Below, in pieces: positions 50,746 to 61,785 of a DNA stretch of 64,000 nucleotides. The translations under genes and the position numbers were made by a program. The stretch is taken from assembly GCA_041394985.1 (NCBI GenBank), contig JAWLBI010000001.1, positions 2,604,001 through 2,668,000 on the forward strand, read 5' to 3'. This stretch comes from JAGLON01 sp041394985. GTDB taxonomy: Bacteria > Zixibacteria > MSB-5A5 > GN15 > JAAZOE01. Each line of letters begins with the position of its first letter. Positions within the stretch are counted from its first letter, which is position 1. The notes under the pieces are model-generated. The model saw only the letters and a list, made by a program, of their open reading frames with translations. It searched no databases and was not told the DNA's origin.

Positions 50746-50771
50746 CCCGGCAGACAACCCAGTCTGCCGGG
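50746..50771. terminator. hairpin after sdhCAB
   Basis: CCCGGCAGAC-AACCCA-GTCTGCCGGG, a perfect 10-bp stem between convergent genes, with weak T/A tracts. Confidence 0.65.
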
Positions 50772-50779
50772 TATTTACA

Positions 50780-51439
50780 TTACTCTTTATTGAATCCAAT
50801 AACAAATACAGTCTCATTGTCTTTTATATAAATTATTTCAATCACTATATTGTAATCCAAAGATAAGTCCTTAACCGGATAGGCATAGTATCGATGTATG
50901 GGGTCCTTATCAAGAATTAAAGCATTGGCAAAAGACACACTCTTTGTTCTTGTATTTTCAATAGTTGGCAACATAATAGCTAAAACCTTTTCTGTTTCTC
51001 TTATAATCCCTGAATACTGCCAGTCGAAATTAATATCTTTTGACAAAGTGCCTTGTGGCCTAGTAAAAATCATCTGTTTGTCAACAGCTACTATTAAGTA
51101 TCCTTCGGGATAACGCAATAATAATGAATCATTCAATGATTTACTAAAAACCACATCCTTGGTCATCTTATTATCCTTAATACTTTCCAATTGATTAATT
51201 ATAAATTCTTGATTCTCCTTTGATGCTCCAGTATGTATCGTATAAATCGCAATAGTAATGGTTAAGACAAAGCCAAGAATGGTTAATGCAATTTTCAATT
51301 TGCTGTCAGAAATCTTATTCAATATCCTTATGACTATGTTTGCATGGACATTACAATATTTTGATATTTTCAAAGCATAGTTCTTGCAAGGCTCTCCACT
51401 TTTTGTTTTTGCTGCACAATACTTTAAACTTTTTACCAT
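50780..51439 (-). CDS. membrane protein with N-terminal CCCH motif
   Basis: 219 residues. The N-terminus carries C-x9-C-x10-C-x2-H (YCAAKTKSGEPC...KYCNVH), with the same spacing as the 56-residue basic protein at 9143. Then one membrane helix (about 48-70, KIALTILGFVLTITIAIY) and an outside domain of unknown fold. The gene and its flanks are much richer in A+T than the rest of the window and it lies beside an insertion sequence, so recent acquisition is likely. Function unknown. Confidence 0.7.
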   Translation of the reverse strand: MVKSLKYCAAKTKSGEPCKNYALKISKYCNVHANIVIRILNKISDSKLKIALTILGFVLTITIAIYTIHTGASKENQEFIINQLESIKDNKMTKDVVFSKSLNDSLLLRYPEGYLIVAVDKQMIFTRPQGTLSKDINFDWQYSGIIRETEKVLAIMLPTIENTRTKSVSFANALILDKDPIHRYYAYPVKDLSLDYNIVIEIIYIKDNETVFVIGFNKE

Positions 51440-51676
51440 CTTTACATATCCGCTATTAACTCACTATTTAACATAATCAATAAGTAATAATAGTCTTTTA
51501 TTGATGCGATATCAATAGCCATTTTTCCTACCGTTAATTTTGCCATATATATTCGTTTCTTTCAAGAAGATATATACATTGTCGCCAAGTTTATACAACC
51601 ACCCCCTTGTTCAAACCAGACATGGGTAACAGATTAAACCGGTCACATGGGTAACAGTATCTTGGTAGTTATTTTG

Positions 51677-52863
51677 TTATTTGTTACGTTCATATCGCTT
51701 CTTTGTTTTCCTAAGATGAATGATTTTACATTCGGCAACATCAAGCTGTGCCAGGCGGATAGGCCCGAAGTAAATATCCAGGCGTTGTTCCGTCACCTGC
51801 CGCAGTCCGATTGTCTGTCCGGCCAGAATTTCAGTCAGGTAAAGATGTTTTCCCTTCCATTTGATATCTCCCTGATGATGTACCTTTCGAGTCACCATAT
51901 CATCGGGGTAGCCCATCTCCGGCAGAATCTCGGGATAGGGTCGCGGTGAGCTTTGATACAATTCAGCCGGGAACCGCTGGTCGATGGATTCATGTGGCCG
52001 TTCGTGATTAAACTCATAACAGAATTGATCGAAGACTGCCTGTTGACGCTCCCACGTTGATTGCGGCGGTTTACACGTGTCGTGTTTCAATGTCCGATGC
52101 ATACGCTCATGTCGCGGGTTCTGCTGCGGTTTCCCGGCATAATCCGTTCCGGAATAATGCCTAAGCGAATCCACCATACCGATAACCGAGACAATCCGCC
52201 AACGGCTGTCGTCGCGAACGGTGCTCCATTGTCGGTCCGAATTGCTACCGGCACCCAAAACTCACGAAAGGCATGCTCAAAAACGGGCTGCATGGAGTGG
52301 TGAGTCGCCGGACGAACCAATTGGCACCGCAGGATATAGCGGCTGTAGTTGTCGGTTATCGTCAGGGGATCACAGCGGTCACCGTTCCGGGTCAAAAACC
52401 ATCCCTTTAAATCGGCGCTCCAGACGGCATTGGGATAATCACACCCGGCCAGCGGATATTCGTATGGAGGGCTCTTCCGACGCCGCTTCCGAGGAACAAC
52501 CAGCCCATGTCGTTTTAAGATAGCGCCTATCGTACTGACGGCCGGCCAGGCAATAGCCGGGTCGGTCAGTTCCAAAATGCGGCGCACTTTCTTCGGTCCT
52601 TTCTTGACCAAACCGCTTCGAGCCGCTGCCAAAATTGCGGCCTCTATCTCCGGCGGTGTCTTACGTGCCTGATGATATGGTGCCCGAGAACGCTCATTGA
52701 GACCTTCCGCTCCTTCGCTCCTGTAGCGATTGAGCCATTTGTATCCGGTTTTGCGGCTGATGCCAAAATGCAGGCAAAGAGTAGTCATTGTATACACTTC
52801 TTCCAGATACATGCCAATAAATTTAATCCGTTCGTCCATTGGTCTACAGTCCATCCACGGCAT
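51677..52863 (-). CDS. IS481-family transposase, split by a -1 frame change
   Basis: Start MPWMDCRPMDERIKF (ATG 52863, GAGGAGAG upstream) matches the family N-terminus, followed by a helix-turn-helix (LCLHFGISRKTGYKWL) and an rve integrase core with VWSADLKGWF and ITDNYSRYI, RTDNGAPF, and ERPHESIDQRFP. The DDE core is divided: the first frame runs into RSRTRDMSVCIGH*, while the continuation (PQQNPRHERMHRTLK...) is in the -1 frame. The change lies at a slippery heptamer GGGAAAC. It may be programmed frameshifting or an inactivating base loss. Confidence 0.8.
52129..52135 (-). promoter_or_regulatory. candidate -1 ribosomal slippage site
   Basis: On the minus strand the zero-frame codons read CCG GGA AAC, so G GGA AAC is a correctly phased X XXY YYZ heptamer. 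A -1 slip would fuse the two transposase frames exactly at the join expected from homology. Confidence 0.45.
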
Positions 52864-52951
52864 AATCTCTCCTCTCATGATTATGCCATCTAAAACTGTT
52901 ACCTATGTCTCCGGTTCAAACTGTTACCTATGTGACCGGTTTGTACCCCCT

Positions 52952-53804
<853 letters not shown>

Positions 53805-54332
53805 TTATTTCGGTTCTTTCTTTTCGAAGTCCACGACCTTGATTTCGCCGTGGCGGTTGTATACCGAATTGCCTTCCTCGATCCAGCCGACAAAACCTCC
53901 GAGCAGATAGCGCACATCCTCGTATCCGATATCCTTGAGCATCTTGGCAGCCAATATCGCGCGAGGACCTTTCTTGCAGTACAATATATAAGTCTCGTGC
54001 GTCTCGCCCAGTTTGCCCATCATCGCATCGAAATCGATCGTGCCGCGCGGGAACCATTCGGCTCCGGCGATGTGCCCCTGGTCATATTCGGCCTGCGTGC
54101 GGACATCGATGAGGCGAATCTTCTCGCCGGATTCCATGAGCTCTTTGAGCTGCAGATTATCGACCGATGTGAGATCGGCTTTGGCCGCCGTGACGATCGC
54201 CATCAGCTTTTGCGACACCGGATTAGGCGGCATACCGGGCGTCGGCTTTTCATCGGCCGAAACGCATGCAAACAGCGCCACTATTATAAGTGCAAGCACA
54301 CATGTGGGGATAGATTTGTGGGAGAATCGCAT
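53805..54332 (-). CDS. rhodanese-domain lipoprotein
   Basis: 175 residues from ATG 54332 (GGAGG 8 nt upstream); an ATG 11 codons earlier has no such site. N-terminal export signal with a lipobox-like LFAC near residue 23. A single rhodanese domain (about 60-160) has IRLIDVRTQAEYDQGHIAGA and active-site Cys in YCKKGPRA. It would transfer sulfane sulfur in the periplasm or act as a binding version of the fold; the substrate is unknown. Ends KKEPK. Confidence 0.87.
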   Translation of the reverse strand: MRFSHKSIPTCVLALIIVALFACVSADEKPTPGMPPNPVSQKLMAIVTAAKADLTSVDNLQLKELMESGEKIRLIDVRTQAEYDQGHIAGAEWFPRGTIDFDAMMGKLGETHETYILYCKKGPRAILAAKMLKDIGYEDVRYLLGGFVGWIEEGNSVYNRHGEIKVVDFEKKEPK

Positions 54333-54451
54333 CGAGGCACCTCCGGATTGGGTTATCGATTTCATGATAATGTATGCTAAAACTCAGTAAAAGGCAATAA
54401 TTGATAGGAATATGCCAAATACCAATCGAGGACGGACAAGCATATTTTTCC

Positions 54452-54479
54452 TTGCTCATTTTCAACAACGCACTATATT
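54452..54479 (+). promoter_or_regulatory. putative promoter of the C25 protease gene
   Basis: TTGCTC, 16 bp, TATATT, about 84 bp before ATG 54563. Confidence 0.55.
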
Positions 54480-54562
54480 AGTACAAGTTACGAATACAAC
54501 TGTGTCTTACTTTCAAGAGTCGTCTCCCACCGACGACCACTGCTGCGCTTAGGAGGCCCTGC

Positions 54563-57500
54563 ATGAGTAGAAGGCTAATGCTGACCGCCGTTATCTTCTT
54601 TGTGCTTCTCTCCCCCATATTCGCCGAATATGTCGATTTAGGCACGAATGTCGATAACGTCGCGGTATCCGTTCAAGAGTCAAACGATGTTAGAACTGTA
54701 GTCCGATATGAAATCGGTTCCTATGTACAGGCGCCGGTAACTATCGATAACACAGAGTATTTCATGATCGGTCTGGACGACGAGGGAATTATCCAGACCA
54801 AAGGCGCACCGTCTCTGCCTCGGGTGAGCCGGAGTATTATCATTCCGGATGACGCCCGCATGGATATCAAGGTACTTGAGAGCGAATTCGTGGAATTCGA
54901 AAACGTTCTGGTTGCGCCGTCCAAAGGTAATCTAACCCGCGATATCAATCCGGCCGATGTGCCGTTTGAATTCGGCGCGGAATATTCGACCGATGCATAT
55001 TATCCGTCGGATCTGGTCGCCCTGCGCGATCCATATATCCTGCGCGATTATCGCGGTCTGGTCATCGACCTGAATGCCGTGCAGTACAATCCGGTGACGA
55101 AAACACTGCGCATTTACACTGCGGTCACAGTCGAGGTATTCGCCAACGGGGCCGGGCGAATCAATACAATCGATGACCGCAAGAGCAACAGCGTGCTGGT
55201 CGAGGAATTCGACAAGACGTATCAGCGGCATTTTATCAATTATGGATTCCAGACGGACAAATACACGCATCTGGTGGATCGCGGCGACATGTTGATCATC
55301 ACCTATGATTCGTTCCATGATGCAGTCGTACCGCTCGCGAACTGGAAAATTCAGAAAGGTATCAGGACGACGATACTGGATGTGTCCGATATCGGTAATA
55401 CCACAACAGCCATTAAAAATACGATTCTGAGTTACTACAACGATCCCGATTACGATCTCGCGTGGGTGCTTCTTGTCGGTGATCATGCCCAGATTACGTC
55501 GTTCTCCGTCAGCGGCGGCGCATCGGATCCGACCTATGCGCTGCTGGCCGGCAGTGACAGCTATCCGGATATTTTTATCGGCCGCTTTTCTGCCGAAACA
55601 GTAGCTCAGGCCGAAACTCAGGTAGCGCGAACAATTACCTATGAAACCAACCCCGGCGGAAGTAACTGGTTCCATCGGGCAACCGGTATTGGATCGGCGG
55701 AAGGCGCCGGTCAGGGCCATAATGGCGAAGCCGACTATGTCCATATGGGATATATCCGCGACGATCTTATGGGCTACAATTATGACGTGGTCGATCAAAT
55801 TTATGATCCGGGTGCGTCTTCGTCGCAGGTAACGACCGCGGTGAACGCCGGCCGAGGTTTTATCAACTATACCGGTCATGGCAGCACAACGGCCTGGTCG
55901 ACTACCGGTTTTTCCAATACCAACGTCAACAACCTGACCAATGACGGCATGCTGCCGTTCATCGTTTCGGTCGCATGCGTTAACGGCAACTTTGCCAGTT
56001 CGACTTGTTTCGGCGAGGCATGGCTGCGCGCCACGAACGGCGCCAACCCCACAGGCGCTATCGGCGCCTATATGTCATCGATCAACCAGGACTGGGTTCC
56101 TCCGATGCATGCGCAGGATGAATGTACCGACCTGTTGATTGCCGAAGCGATTACGACGTTTGGCGGTTTGTGCTTTAACGGCTCGTGTAAAATGATTGAC
56201 CTGTCCGGTTCGAGCGGTATCGAGATGTATGAGACGTGGCATATTTTCGGCGATCCGTCGGTTCAATTATGGACGGATGATCCGGCGACGATGACCGTGT
56301 CTCATGACGATGTCCTGCTCATCGGCACGACCGAAACGACAATCGATGTCGGTGTCGAAGGCGCTCTCTGCGCGATTACTTTTAATAATGAAATCATTGG
56401 TCGCGGTTATACGGATGCTTCCGGTACGGCGACGGTCTCATTCGATACCGAACTCCCGGTTGGCGAAGACGTTACGATTACGGTAACCGCGTTCAATTAT
56501 TTGCCGTATACGACGACGGTGACAGTCATCACTCCGAATGGTCCCTATCTGGTTTATGATAACAATGACATCGATGATTTCGCGGGCAATAACAATGGCG
56601 TCGTCGACTACGGCGAAACGGTTTCGATAGGCGTACAGCTCAAAAACGTCGGCCCGGATGTGGCATCCGCAGTTGAGGCGACTCTGACCACGACCGACAG
56701 TTATATCACCATTACCGACGGTACCGAATCGTTCGGCGACATCGATGGTGATAACGGTACGGGATATGTATCGAACGCCTTTACGTTCGACGTTTCACCG
56801 AATGTTCCCGACGGACACATCATCTCTTTTACGCTGACGATGATTGATGTAAATGATTCGACCTGGACATCCGGTTTCTCGGTTGTGGCTCATGCGCCGG
56901 TTCTGGGATATCTGGCCGTGACGGTAAATGATGAGTCCGGAAATGATAACGGCGTATTCGATCCGGGTGAAACGGTAGACCTGATAGTTGCCATCGGCAA
57001 TACGGGCTCCGGCGATGCCAATGAAATTACGGCAGTGCTGGGCGAATCAGACACCTATATCGATATTAATGACGGCGACGGTTCCTATGACGATATCATA
57101 TCGGCTGGCTCCGGTGAGAATGAATTCGACGTCTTCTCGGCCTCGGCCGATGCGGGATGTCCTCGCGGTCACGAAGTAACCTTTACGCTGAATGTTTCCG
57201 CGGCAAACGGCCTGATCGTGCCGCTTCAGTTCACGATGATTATCGGCGACCGGGTCGTCTTCTTTGCGGATGACTTCTCATTCAATCAGGGTTGGACCGG
57301 CCTCGGCGGCAATGCCGAGTGGACGATCGGTGCGGCCACCGGCGGCGCGGGTAGCGACAGTTATGGCGGCGCCGACCCGGCGATCGATCATTCGCCGACG
57401 GCCGATAACGGCGTCATGGGTAATGACCTGACATCCGGTACCGGCGGCGATTATGCCGGCGGCCTGTCATCGACATACTGGGTCACGTCACCGGTTATTG

Positions 57501-59359
57501 ACTGCGGCGATTTCAATGGTTGCGTTCTCGGTTTCTGGCGCTGGCTGGGTGTCGAACAGAGCAGCTACGACCATGCGTACCTGCAGGTCTTTGACGGCAG
57601 CAGCTGGGTGCAGATATTTGCCAATGGCAGCGCAAATATTGATGAAACAGCCTGGAGCGAGCAGACCTATGATGTGTCCGCATACGCTGACAGTAACAGC
57701 GCCTTCCAGATTCGCTTCGGTCTCGGCGGCACCGATGGTTCAATGAACTGGTGCGGCTGGAACATCGACGACCTGTGGCTGAAAGGCTATGGTGAGCGGA
57801 AGTCGGCCGACATCTATGTTGCGACGACCGCTGTAGCCGACAGCTTGGTTCCCGGCGATGTAGGCAATCAAAATGTACTCGTATACAATGAAAGCACGGA
57901 AACGATTCTGCGTGTTTCGTTCGGCGCGAATGTCAGTTGGTTGAGCTTCGATACTGAACAGCAGCTGGTTGATCCGTCAGACAGCCTGGTCTTCCCGTTG
58001 ACGATTACTACGGCCGGAATGGAACCGGGTGATTATTCAGGTCTGCTGACTTACTCATGCAATGACTATGGCCACCAGTATGATACGATTGAGGTGACTC
58101 TGCACCTGTTTGCTCCGGACATCAGCGTCTCGACCGATCCATTGTCGGCCTCGTGCGGCGCAGGCGAAACGACATCGTGCGGCTTCACGATAAATAACGT
58201 GGGCCCGGGTCGTTTGACCTATGCCATCGGTTGCCAGATGTTCGACGGCAAACGTGGCGTTGTCACCGCGGCGAAACCGGTTCTTGGCGATCCGATCGGA
58301 TATCATCCGGCCGGTGATAAAGGCGATATCGCCGAACCGTTCTATAGCGACGTTGACAGAAGCGCCGGCGGTCCTGATACCTACGGATACAGCTGGATCG
58401 ATTCTGATGATGCCGCCGGTCCGACGTTCGAGTGGATTGACATTTCGACAATCGGGACAGATGTGGTATCGTCGATGACGGACGACAACGCAGTCGGCCC
58501 GATCTCGATGGGTATGAGCTTCCCCTTCTATGACAGCACATATAGCCAAATATATATCGGTTCGAATGGTGTTTTGGGCTTTGGCGCCGGTGCGACCAGT
58601 CGCACGAACCAGAATCTTCCGAGTGCCACGGCTCCGAATAACCTGATCGCCATTCTGTGGGATGATCTTGATCCGCCGGAAAACGGTCATGTGTACTATT
58701 ACAACGACGTCGCGAACAACCGGTTTATCGTGAGTTACGAGGATGTCCGTTACTACACGAGTCCTGACGGCGCGGGCTCGCTGACCTTCCAGGCGATCCT
58801 GTATGCCAATGGTCAGGTCGTTCTGCAATACGGCACCGTGGATGCGGGCGCGCATGACGAAGGCCATCTGAGCAACACCATCGGCCTTGAGAATGTCGAC
58901 GGCAGTGATGGCCTGACGGTCGTGTACAATGCCGCGTACATTCATGACAACATGGCGATATCGTTCAAGGCAGCCCGCTGGATGAGCGTGTTACCGTCCG
59001 GCGGTACGATTGAACCGTTCAGCTCGCAGCAAATCGCTGTGAACTTCGATGCAACCGAATTGACCAATGGCACCTACGGCGGCCAATTGACTGTGTTGAG
59101 CAATGACGGCGATCAGTCAAGTGTAACGATTCCGGTGAGCTTGTCGATTTCGAGCTATACCTGCGGTGACGCCGACGGCGATGCAAGTGTGAATGTCGGC
59201 GACGCGGTATTCCTCGTGAATTACATATTTAATGGCGGCGCTGCGCCAAATCCAATAGCGGCGGCGGATTGCAACGGTGATACGAATGTAAACATCGCCG
59301 ACGCCGTTTACCTGATCAATTACATATTCAAAGCTGGTCCGGCTCCGGCCTGCCAGTAG
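54563..59359 (+). CDS. gingipain-like C25 cysteine protease, multidomain, with dockerin tail
   Basis: 1598 residues; ATG with AGGAGG upstream. Signal peptide about 1-21, gingipain-type propeptide (about 40-220, LPRVSRSIIIPD), then the C25 catalytic domain (about 250-575). WVLLVGDHAQI precedes H439 in NYTGHGSTTAW and C472 in VSVACVNGNF, the expected His-Cys dyad. IFGDPSVQLW closes the domain as in gingipains. Next come Ig-like and CARDB-like modules, a MAM/jelly-roll type segment (about 898-1080, FADDFSFNQGWTG), more beta domains, and a dockerin pair ending PAPACQ. Secreted endopeptidase; residue specificity cannot be read from the sequence. In Porphyromonas such enzymes use a type IX CTD; here the dockerin pair stands at that place. 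Confidence 0.9.
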   Translation: MSRRLMLTAVIFFVLLSPIFAEYVDLGTNVDNVAVSVQESNDVRTVVRYEIGSYVQAPVTIDNTEYFMIGLDDEGIIQTKGAPSLPRVSRSIIIPDDARMDIKVLESEFVEFENVLVAPSKGNLTRDINPADVPFEFGAEYSTDAYYPSDLVALRDPYILRDYRGLVIDLNAVQYNPVTKTLRIYTAVTVEVFANGAGRINTIDDRKSNSVLVEEFDKTYQRHFINYGFQTDKYTHLVDRGDMLIITYDSFHDAVVPLANWKIQKGIRTTILDVSDIGNTTTAIKNTILSYYNDPDYDLAWVLLVGDHAQITSFSVSGGASDPTYALLAGSDSYPDIFIGRFSAETVAQAETQVARTITYETNPGGSNWFHRATGIGSAEGAGQGHNGEADYVHMGYIRDDLMGYNYDVVDQIYDPGASSSQVTTAVNAGRGFINYTGHGSTTAWSTTGFSNTNVNNLTNDGMLPFIVSVACVNGNFASSTCFGEAWLRATNGANPTGAIGAYMSSINQDWVPPMHAQDECTDLLIAEAITTFGGLCFNGSCKMIDLSGSSGIEMYETWHIFGDPSVQLWTDDPATMTVSHDDVLLIGTTETTIDVGVEGALCAITFNNEIIGRGYTDASGTATVSFDTELPVGEDVTITVTAFNYLPYTTTVTVITPNGPYLVYDNNDIDDFAGNNNGVVDYGETVSIGVQLKNVGPDVASAVEATLTTTDSYITITDGTESFGDIDGDNGTGYVSNAFTFDVSPNVPDGHIISFTLTMIDVNDSTWTSGFSVVAHAPVLGYLAVTVNDESGNDNGVFDPGETVDLIVAIGNTGSGDANEITAVLGESDTYIDINDGDGSYDDIISAGSGENEFDVFSASADAGCPRGHEVTFTLNVSAANGLIVPLQFTMIIGDRVVFFADDFSFNQGWTGLGGNAEWTIGAATGGAGSDSYGGADPAIDHSPTADNGVMGNDLTSGTGGDYAGGLSSTYWVTSPVIDCGDFNGCVLGFWRWLGVEQSSYDHAYLQVFDGSSWVQIFANGSANIDETAWSEQTYDVSAYADSNSAFQIRFGLGGTDGSMNWCGWNIDDLWLKGYGERKSADIYVATTAVADSLVPGDVGNQNVLVYNESTETILRVSFGANVSWLSFDTEQQLVDPSDSLVFPLTITTAGMEPGDYSGLLTYSCNDYGHQYDTIEVTLHLFAPDISVSTDPLSASCGAGETTSCGFTINNVGPGRLTYAIGCQMFDGKRGVVTAAKPVLGDPIGYHPAGDKGDIAEPFYSDVDRSAGGPDTYGYSWIDSDDAAGPTFEWIDISTIGTDVVSSMTDDNAVGPISMGMSFPFYDSTYSQIYIGSNGVLGFGAGATSRTNQNLPSATAPNNLIAILWDDLDPPENGHVYYYNDVANNRFIVSYEDVRYYTSPDGAGSLTFQAILYANGQVVLQYGTVDAGAHDEGHLSNTIGLENVDGSDGLTVVYNAAYIHDNMAISFKAARWMSVLPSGGTIEPFSSQQIAVNFDATELTNGTYGGQLTVLSNDGDQSSVTIPVSLSISSYTCGDADGDASVNVGDAVFLVNYIFNGGAAPNPIAAADCNGDTNVNIADAVYLINYIFKAGPAPACQ

Positions 59360-59479
59360 CAATACCGAACAGTATAACGGGAGAGGCGCAGCGCCTCTCC
59401 CGTTTTTATCGATAGTAAGAGTGCAAGCCGACATCGAGTCTATCAAGCGATTCGGGCCGGGGAAATGATAGGGCACGGG

Positions 59480-61645
59480 ATGAAACAGTTACAGCGCATA
59501 TTTCTGGTGACAATCGTGGGGCTCCTCTTCTGCGTCGGAATCGTTTCGGCGGCAAAAGAAATTTATATTCAGGCAAAAATCTATATTGAGAACAAGGCCG
59601 ATTGGGCTGAATTGAAAACGATGGGCCTCGATATCGTCTATCGTGGCGACAATTACATCGAAATCGTCACGCACGATGAGGAGCTTTCGCGAATCCGCGA
59701 GCTCGGTATCAAGACGGAAATCGTGCACGAAGATGTCAGCGCATTTCTGCGCAGTCGCCTGCCCGATAAGGCAATGGGCAGCTATCGCACACTGTCGGAG
59801 ATTTATGCCTACATCGACAGCATTATTGCGGAGAATCCGACCCTGGTCTCGAATAAGGTTAAAATCGGAGAAACCTATGAGGGGCGCGATTTGTGGGCAT
59901 TCAAGATTTCAGATAATCCCAACGTCGATGAAGATGAGCCGGAAGTGTTGTATACCTCGGCGATTCATTGTCGAGAAGTTATCACCCCAGAAGTGCTCAT
60001 GCACTTTATCAATTATATCCTGAATAACTACGGCTTTGATCACAGCCTGCGCGATCTGATTAATAGCCGTGAGTTGTGGTTCGTTCTGGTCGTCAACCCG
60101 GATGGATATTATTACAATGAAGTAACCGATCCGAACGGCGGCGGTATGTGGCGCAAGAATCGCATGCCGTACGGCGGCTCGTATGGCGTCGATTTGAACA
60201 GGAACTTCGGCTATGAATGGGGATATGATGACGACGGTTCATCCCCGTCTCCGTCATCGGATACGTATCGCGGGCCGAGTGCATTTTCGGAGCTCGAGAC
60301 GCAGGCCCTGCGCGATTTCGCTCTAGCTCATAATTTCGTCATCAGCATGTATTATCATTCATACTCGAATCTGGTACTGTGGCCGTGGGGATATGATGAA
60401 ATCACGACACCGGATGACGATATCTTTTCGATTATGGGTGATTCTCTAGCGTATTATAATGGCTATGATCCCGGTCCCATCTGGACCCTGTATGTCGTAA
60501 ACGGCGGCACCGACGACTGGTATTACGGCGAGCAGTCTCTTAAACCGAAAACATTTGCGATGTCTATCGAAGTCGGTGATTATTCCGATAATTTCTGGCC
60601 GCCGGCCAGTCGTATTCCGACACTAGTTGCGGAAAACCTCGGTGCCAACCTGTTTTTGGCAAAGGTTGCCGGAAATGTATATTCATTCCGCGCCCCAGAA
60701 GCGCCGGTTGTAACTGTCGCGGATACTGTCCCGGCGGTGGAATACACGGTTTCCTGGACGCACGATGACACATTGAATCCTGCCGTTGAATTTGAGTTAG
60801 TCGAATCGCAGGGATATACGATGGGTGAAAACACCTGTGATTCATTCGATGGCATGATAAACAATGGATTCTCATTGTCATCCGCGCGCTATTCGTCTCC
60901 CTCGAGTAGTTTCTATTCAGGTTCCGGAAATAATTTAAACAATTCATTCCGGACAACTGATCCTTATTCAGTCACCGCAGGCGATTCACTCATTGTCAAA
61001 GTCTGGTATGCCATCGAGGATGATTGGGATTATGCATATGCGGCGGTATCCACCGACGGAACATCGTTTACTTCCCTCGCGGGCAATATCACCACCAACT
61101 ATGATCCAAACGGCGAGAATCTCGGCAATGGTATTACCGGAAGTTCGAGCGGTTGGATCACGGCAAAATTCGATCTGAGCGGTTATGTCGGGCAATCCGT
61201 GTATTTCCGTTTTTCGTATGTCACCGATTCGTATGTTGATGAAGAAGGCATTTATATCGATGACATCTACCCATATCTCGTGTTTGCCTCCGAAACGGCC
61301 TACACCGGTATTACGGAAATGTCCTATACATTTACGGCTCAAGATACCGGTACTTATTTCTACCGAGTTCGGGCAATCGATGCCGAGGGGCAGATTGGCG
61401 CCTATTCGTCGGTAGTCGAGACGTATGCCCTGGCCAATATCGAGTGCGGGGATGTTTCCGGTGACGGATCGGTGGGTATCGGCGATGCTGTTTTCCTGGT
61501 TAATTTGATTTTCCGGGGTGGTCCGGCGCCGATTTCATATAATGCCTCCGACGTCAACAGCGATGGATTCACCAATGTCGCCGACGCGGTGTATATAATC
61601 AATTATATATTCAAGGGAGGTCCCGCACCGAACTGCCCGGAATAA
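59480..61645 (+). CDS. secreted M14 zinc carboxypeptidase with dockerin tail
   Basis: 721 residues from ATG 59480, which begins a clean signal peptide; an ATG at 59465 is too close to its G-rich site. A prodomain (about 26-100) is followed by the M14 domain (about 105-400) with zinc ligands H163 and E166 in AIHCREVITPE and H293 in MYYHSYSN, and the catalytic E364 in SIEVGDY; VDLNRNFGYEW and WGYDEITTP support this. After it come an Ig-like domain, a jelly-roll-type region (TYLVE-like, around 460-620) and a dockerin pair ending PAPNCPE. Removes C-terminal residues from peptides released by the neighbouring endopeptidases. About 100 bp after the C25 gene, with no strong terminator between, so co-transcription is possible. 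Confidence 0.9.
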   Translation: MKQLQRIFLVTIVGLLFCVGIVSAAKEIYIQAKIYIENKADWAELKTMGLDIVYRGDNYIEIVTHDEELSRIRELGIKTEIVHEDVSAFLRSRLPDKAMGSYRTLSEIYAYIDSIIAENPTLVSNKVKIGETYEGRDLWAFKISDNPNVDEDEPEVLYTSAIHCREVITPEVLMHFINYILNNYGFDHSLRDLINSRELWFVLVVNPDGYYYNEVTDPNGGGMWRKNRMPYGGSYGVDLNRNFGYEWGYDDDGSSPSPSSDTYRGPSAFSELETQALRDFALAHNFVISMYYHSYSNLVLWPWGYDEITTPDDDIFSIMGDSLAYYNGYDPGPIWTLYVVNGGTDDWYYGEQSLKPKTFAMSIEVGDYSDNFWPPASRIPTLVAENLGANLFLAKVAGNVYSFRAPEAPVVTVADTVPAVEYTVSWTHDDTLNPAVEFELVESQGYTMGENTCDSFDGMINNGFSLSSARYSSPSSSFYSGSGNNLNNSFRTTDPYSVTAGDSLIVKVWYAIEDDWDYAYAAVSTDGTSFTSLAGNITTNYDPNGENLGNGITGSSSGWITAKFDLSGYVGQSVYFRFSYVTDSYVDEEGIYIDDIYPYLVFASETAYTGITEMSYTFTAQDTGTYFYRVRAIDAEGQIGAYSSVVETYALANIECGDVSGDGSVGIGDAVFLVNLIFRGGPAPISYNASDVNSDGFTNVADAVYIINYIFKGGPAPNCPE

Positions 61646-61678
61646 GGCAAGTCCCCTCACTTGCCCAAAAACCATTGC

Positions 61679-61706
61679 TTGACGAAGTCCAAAAATGTCG
61701 TATAAT
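61679..61706 (+). promoter_or_regulatory. putative promoter
   Basis: TTGACG, 16 bp, TATAAT, about 80 bp before ATG 61786. Confidence 0.65.
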
Positions 61707-61785
61707 GGACAAAAGGATACGTCTTGTAATTCGATTACGCCTCACCGCCTTCGAAGAGCATTGAGTCTTTTCTGAGGAGCAAAAA

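Larger units (their letters stand above)
51608..52944. mobile_element. IS481-like insertion sequence
   Basis: The element, about 1.34 kb, carries one transposase on the minus strand. Each end has two copies of a 22-24-nt motif: 51611-51632 and 51634-51657 on the left, with their inverted counterparts at 52896-52919 and 52921-52943 on the right. ACCCCCT flanks it on both sides (51601-51607 and 52945-52951), a plausible 7-bp target duplication, though the right copy sits in a C-rich repeat. Confidence 0.82.

Noticed and set aside
50746..50771. Small RNA or riboswitch after sdhB
   Set aside because: A simple perfect hairpin between convergent genes is adequately explained as a terminator.
54932..55879. 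Minus-strand open frame opposite the C25 protease
   Set aside because: Antisense shadow with no recognisable protein features.
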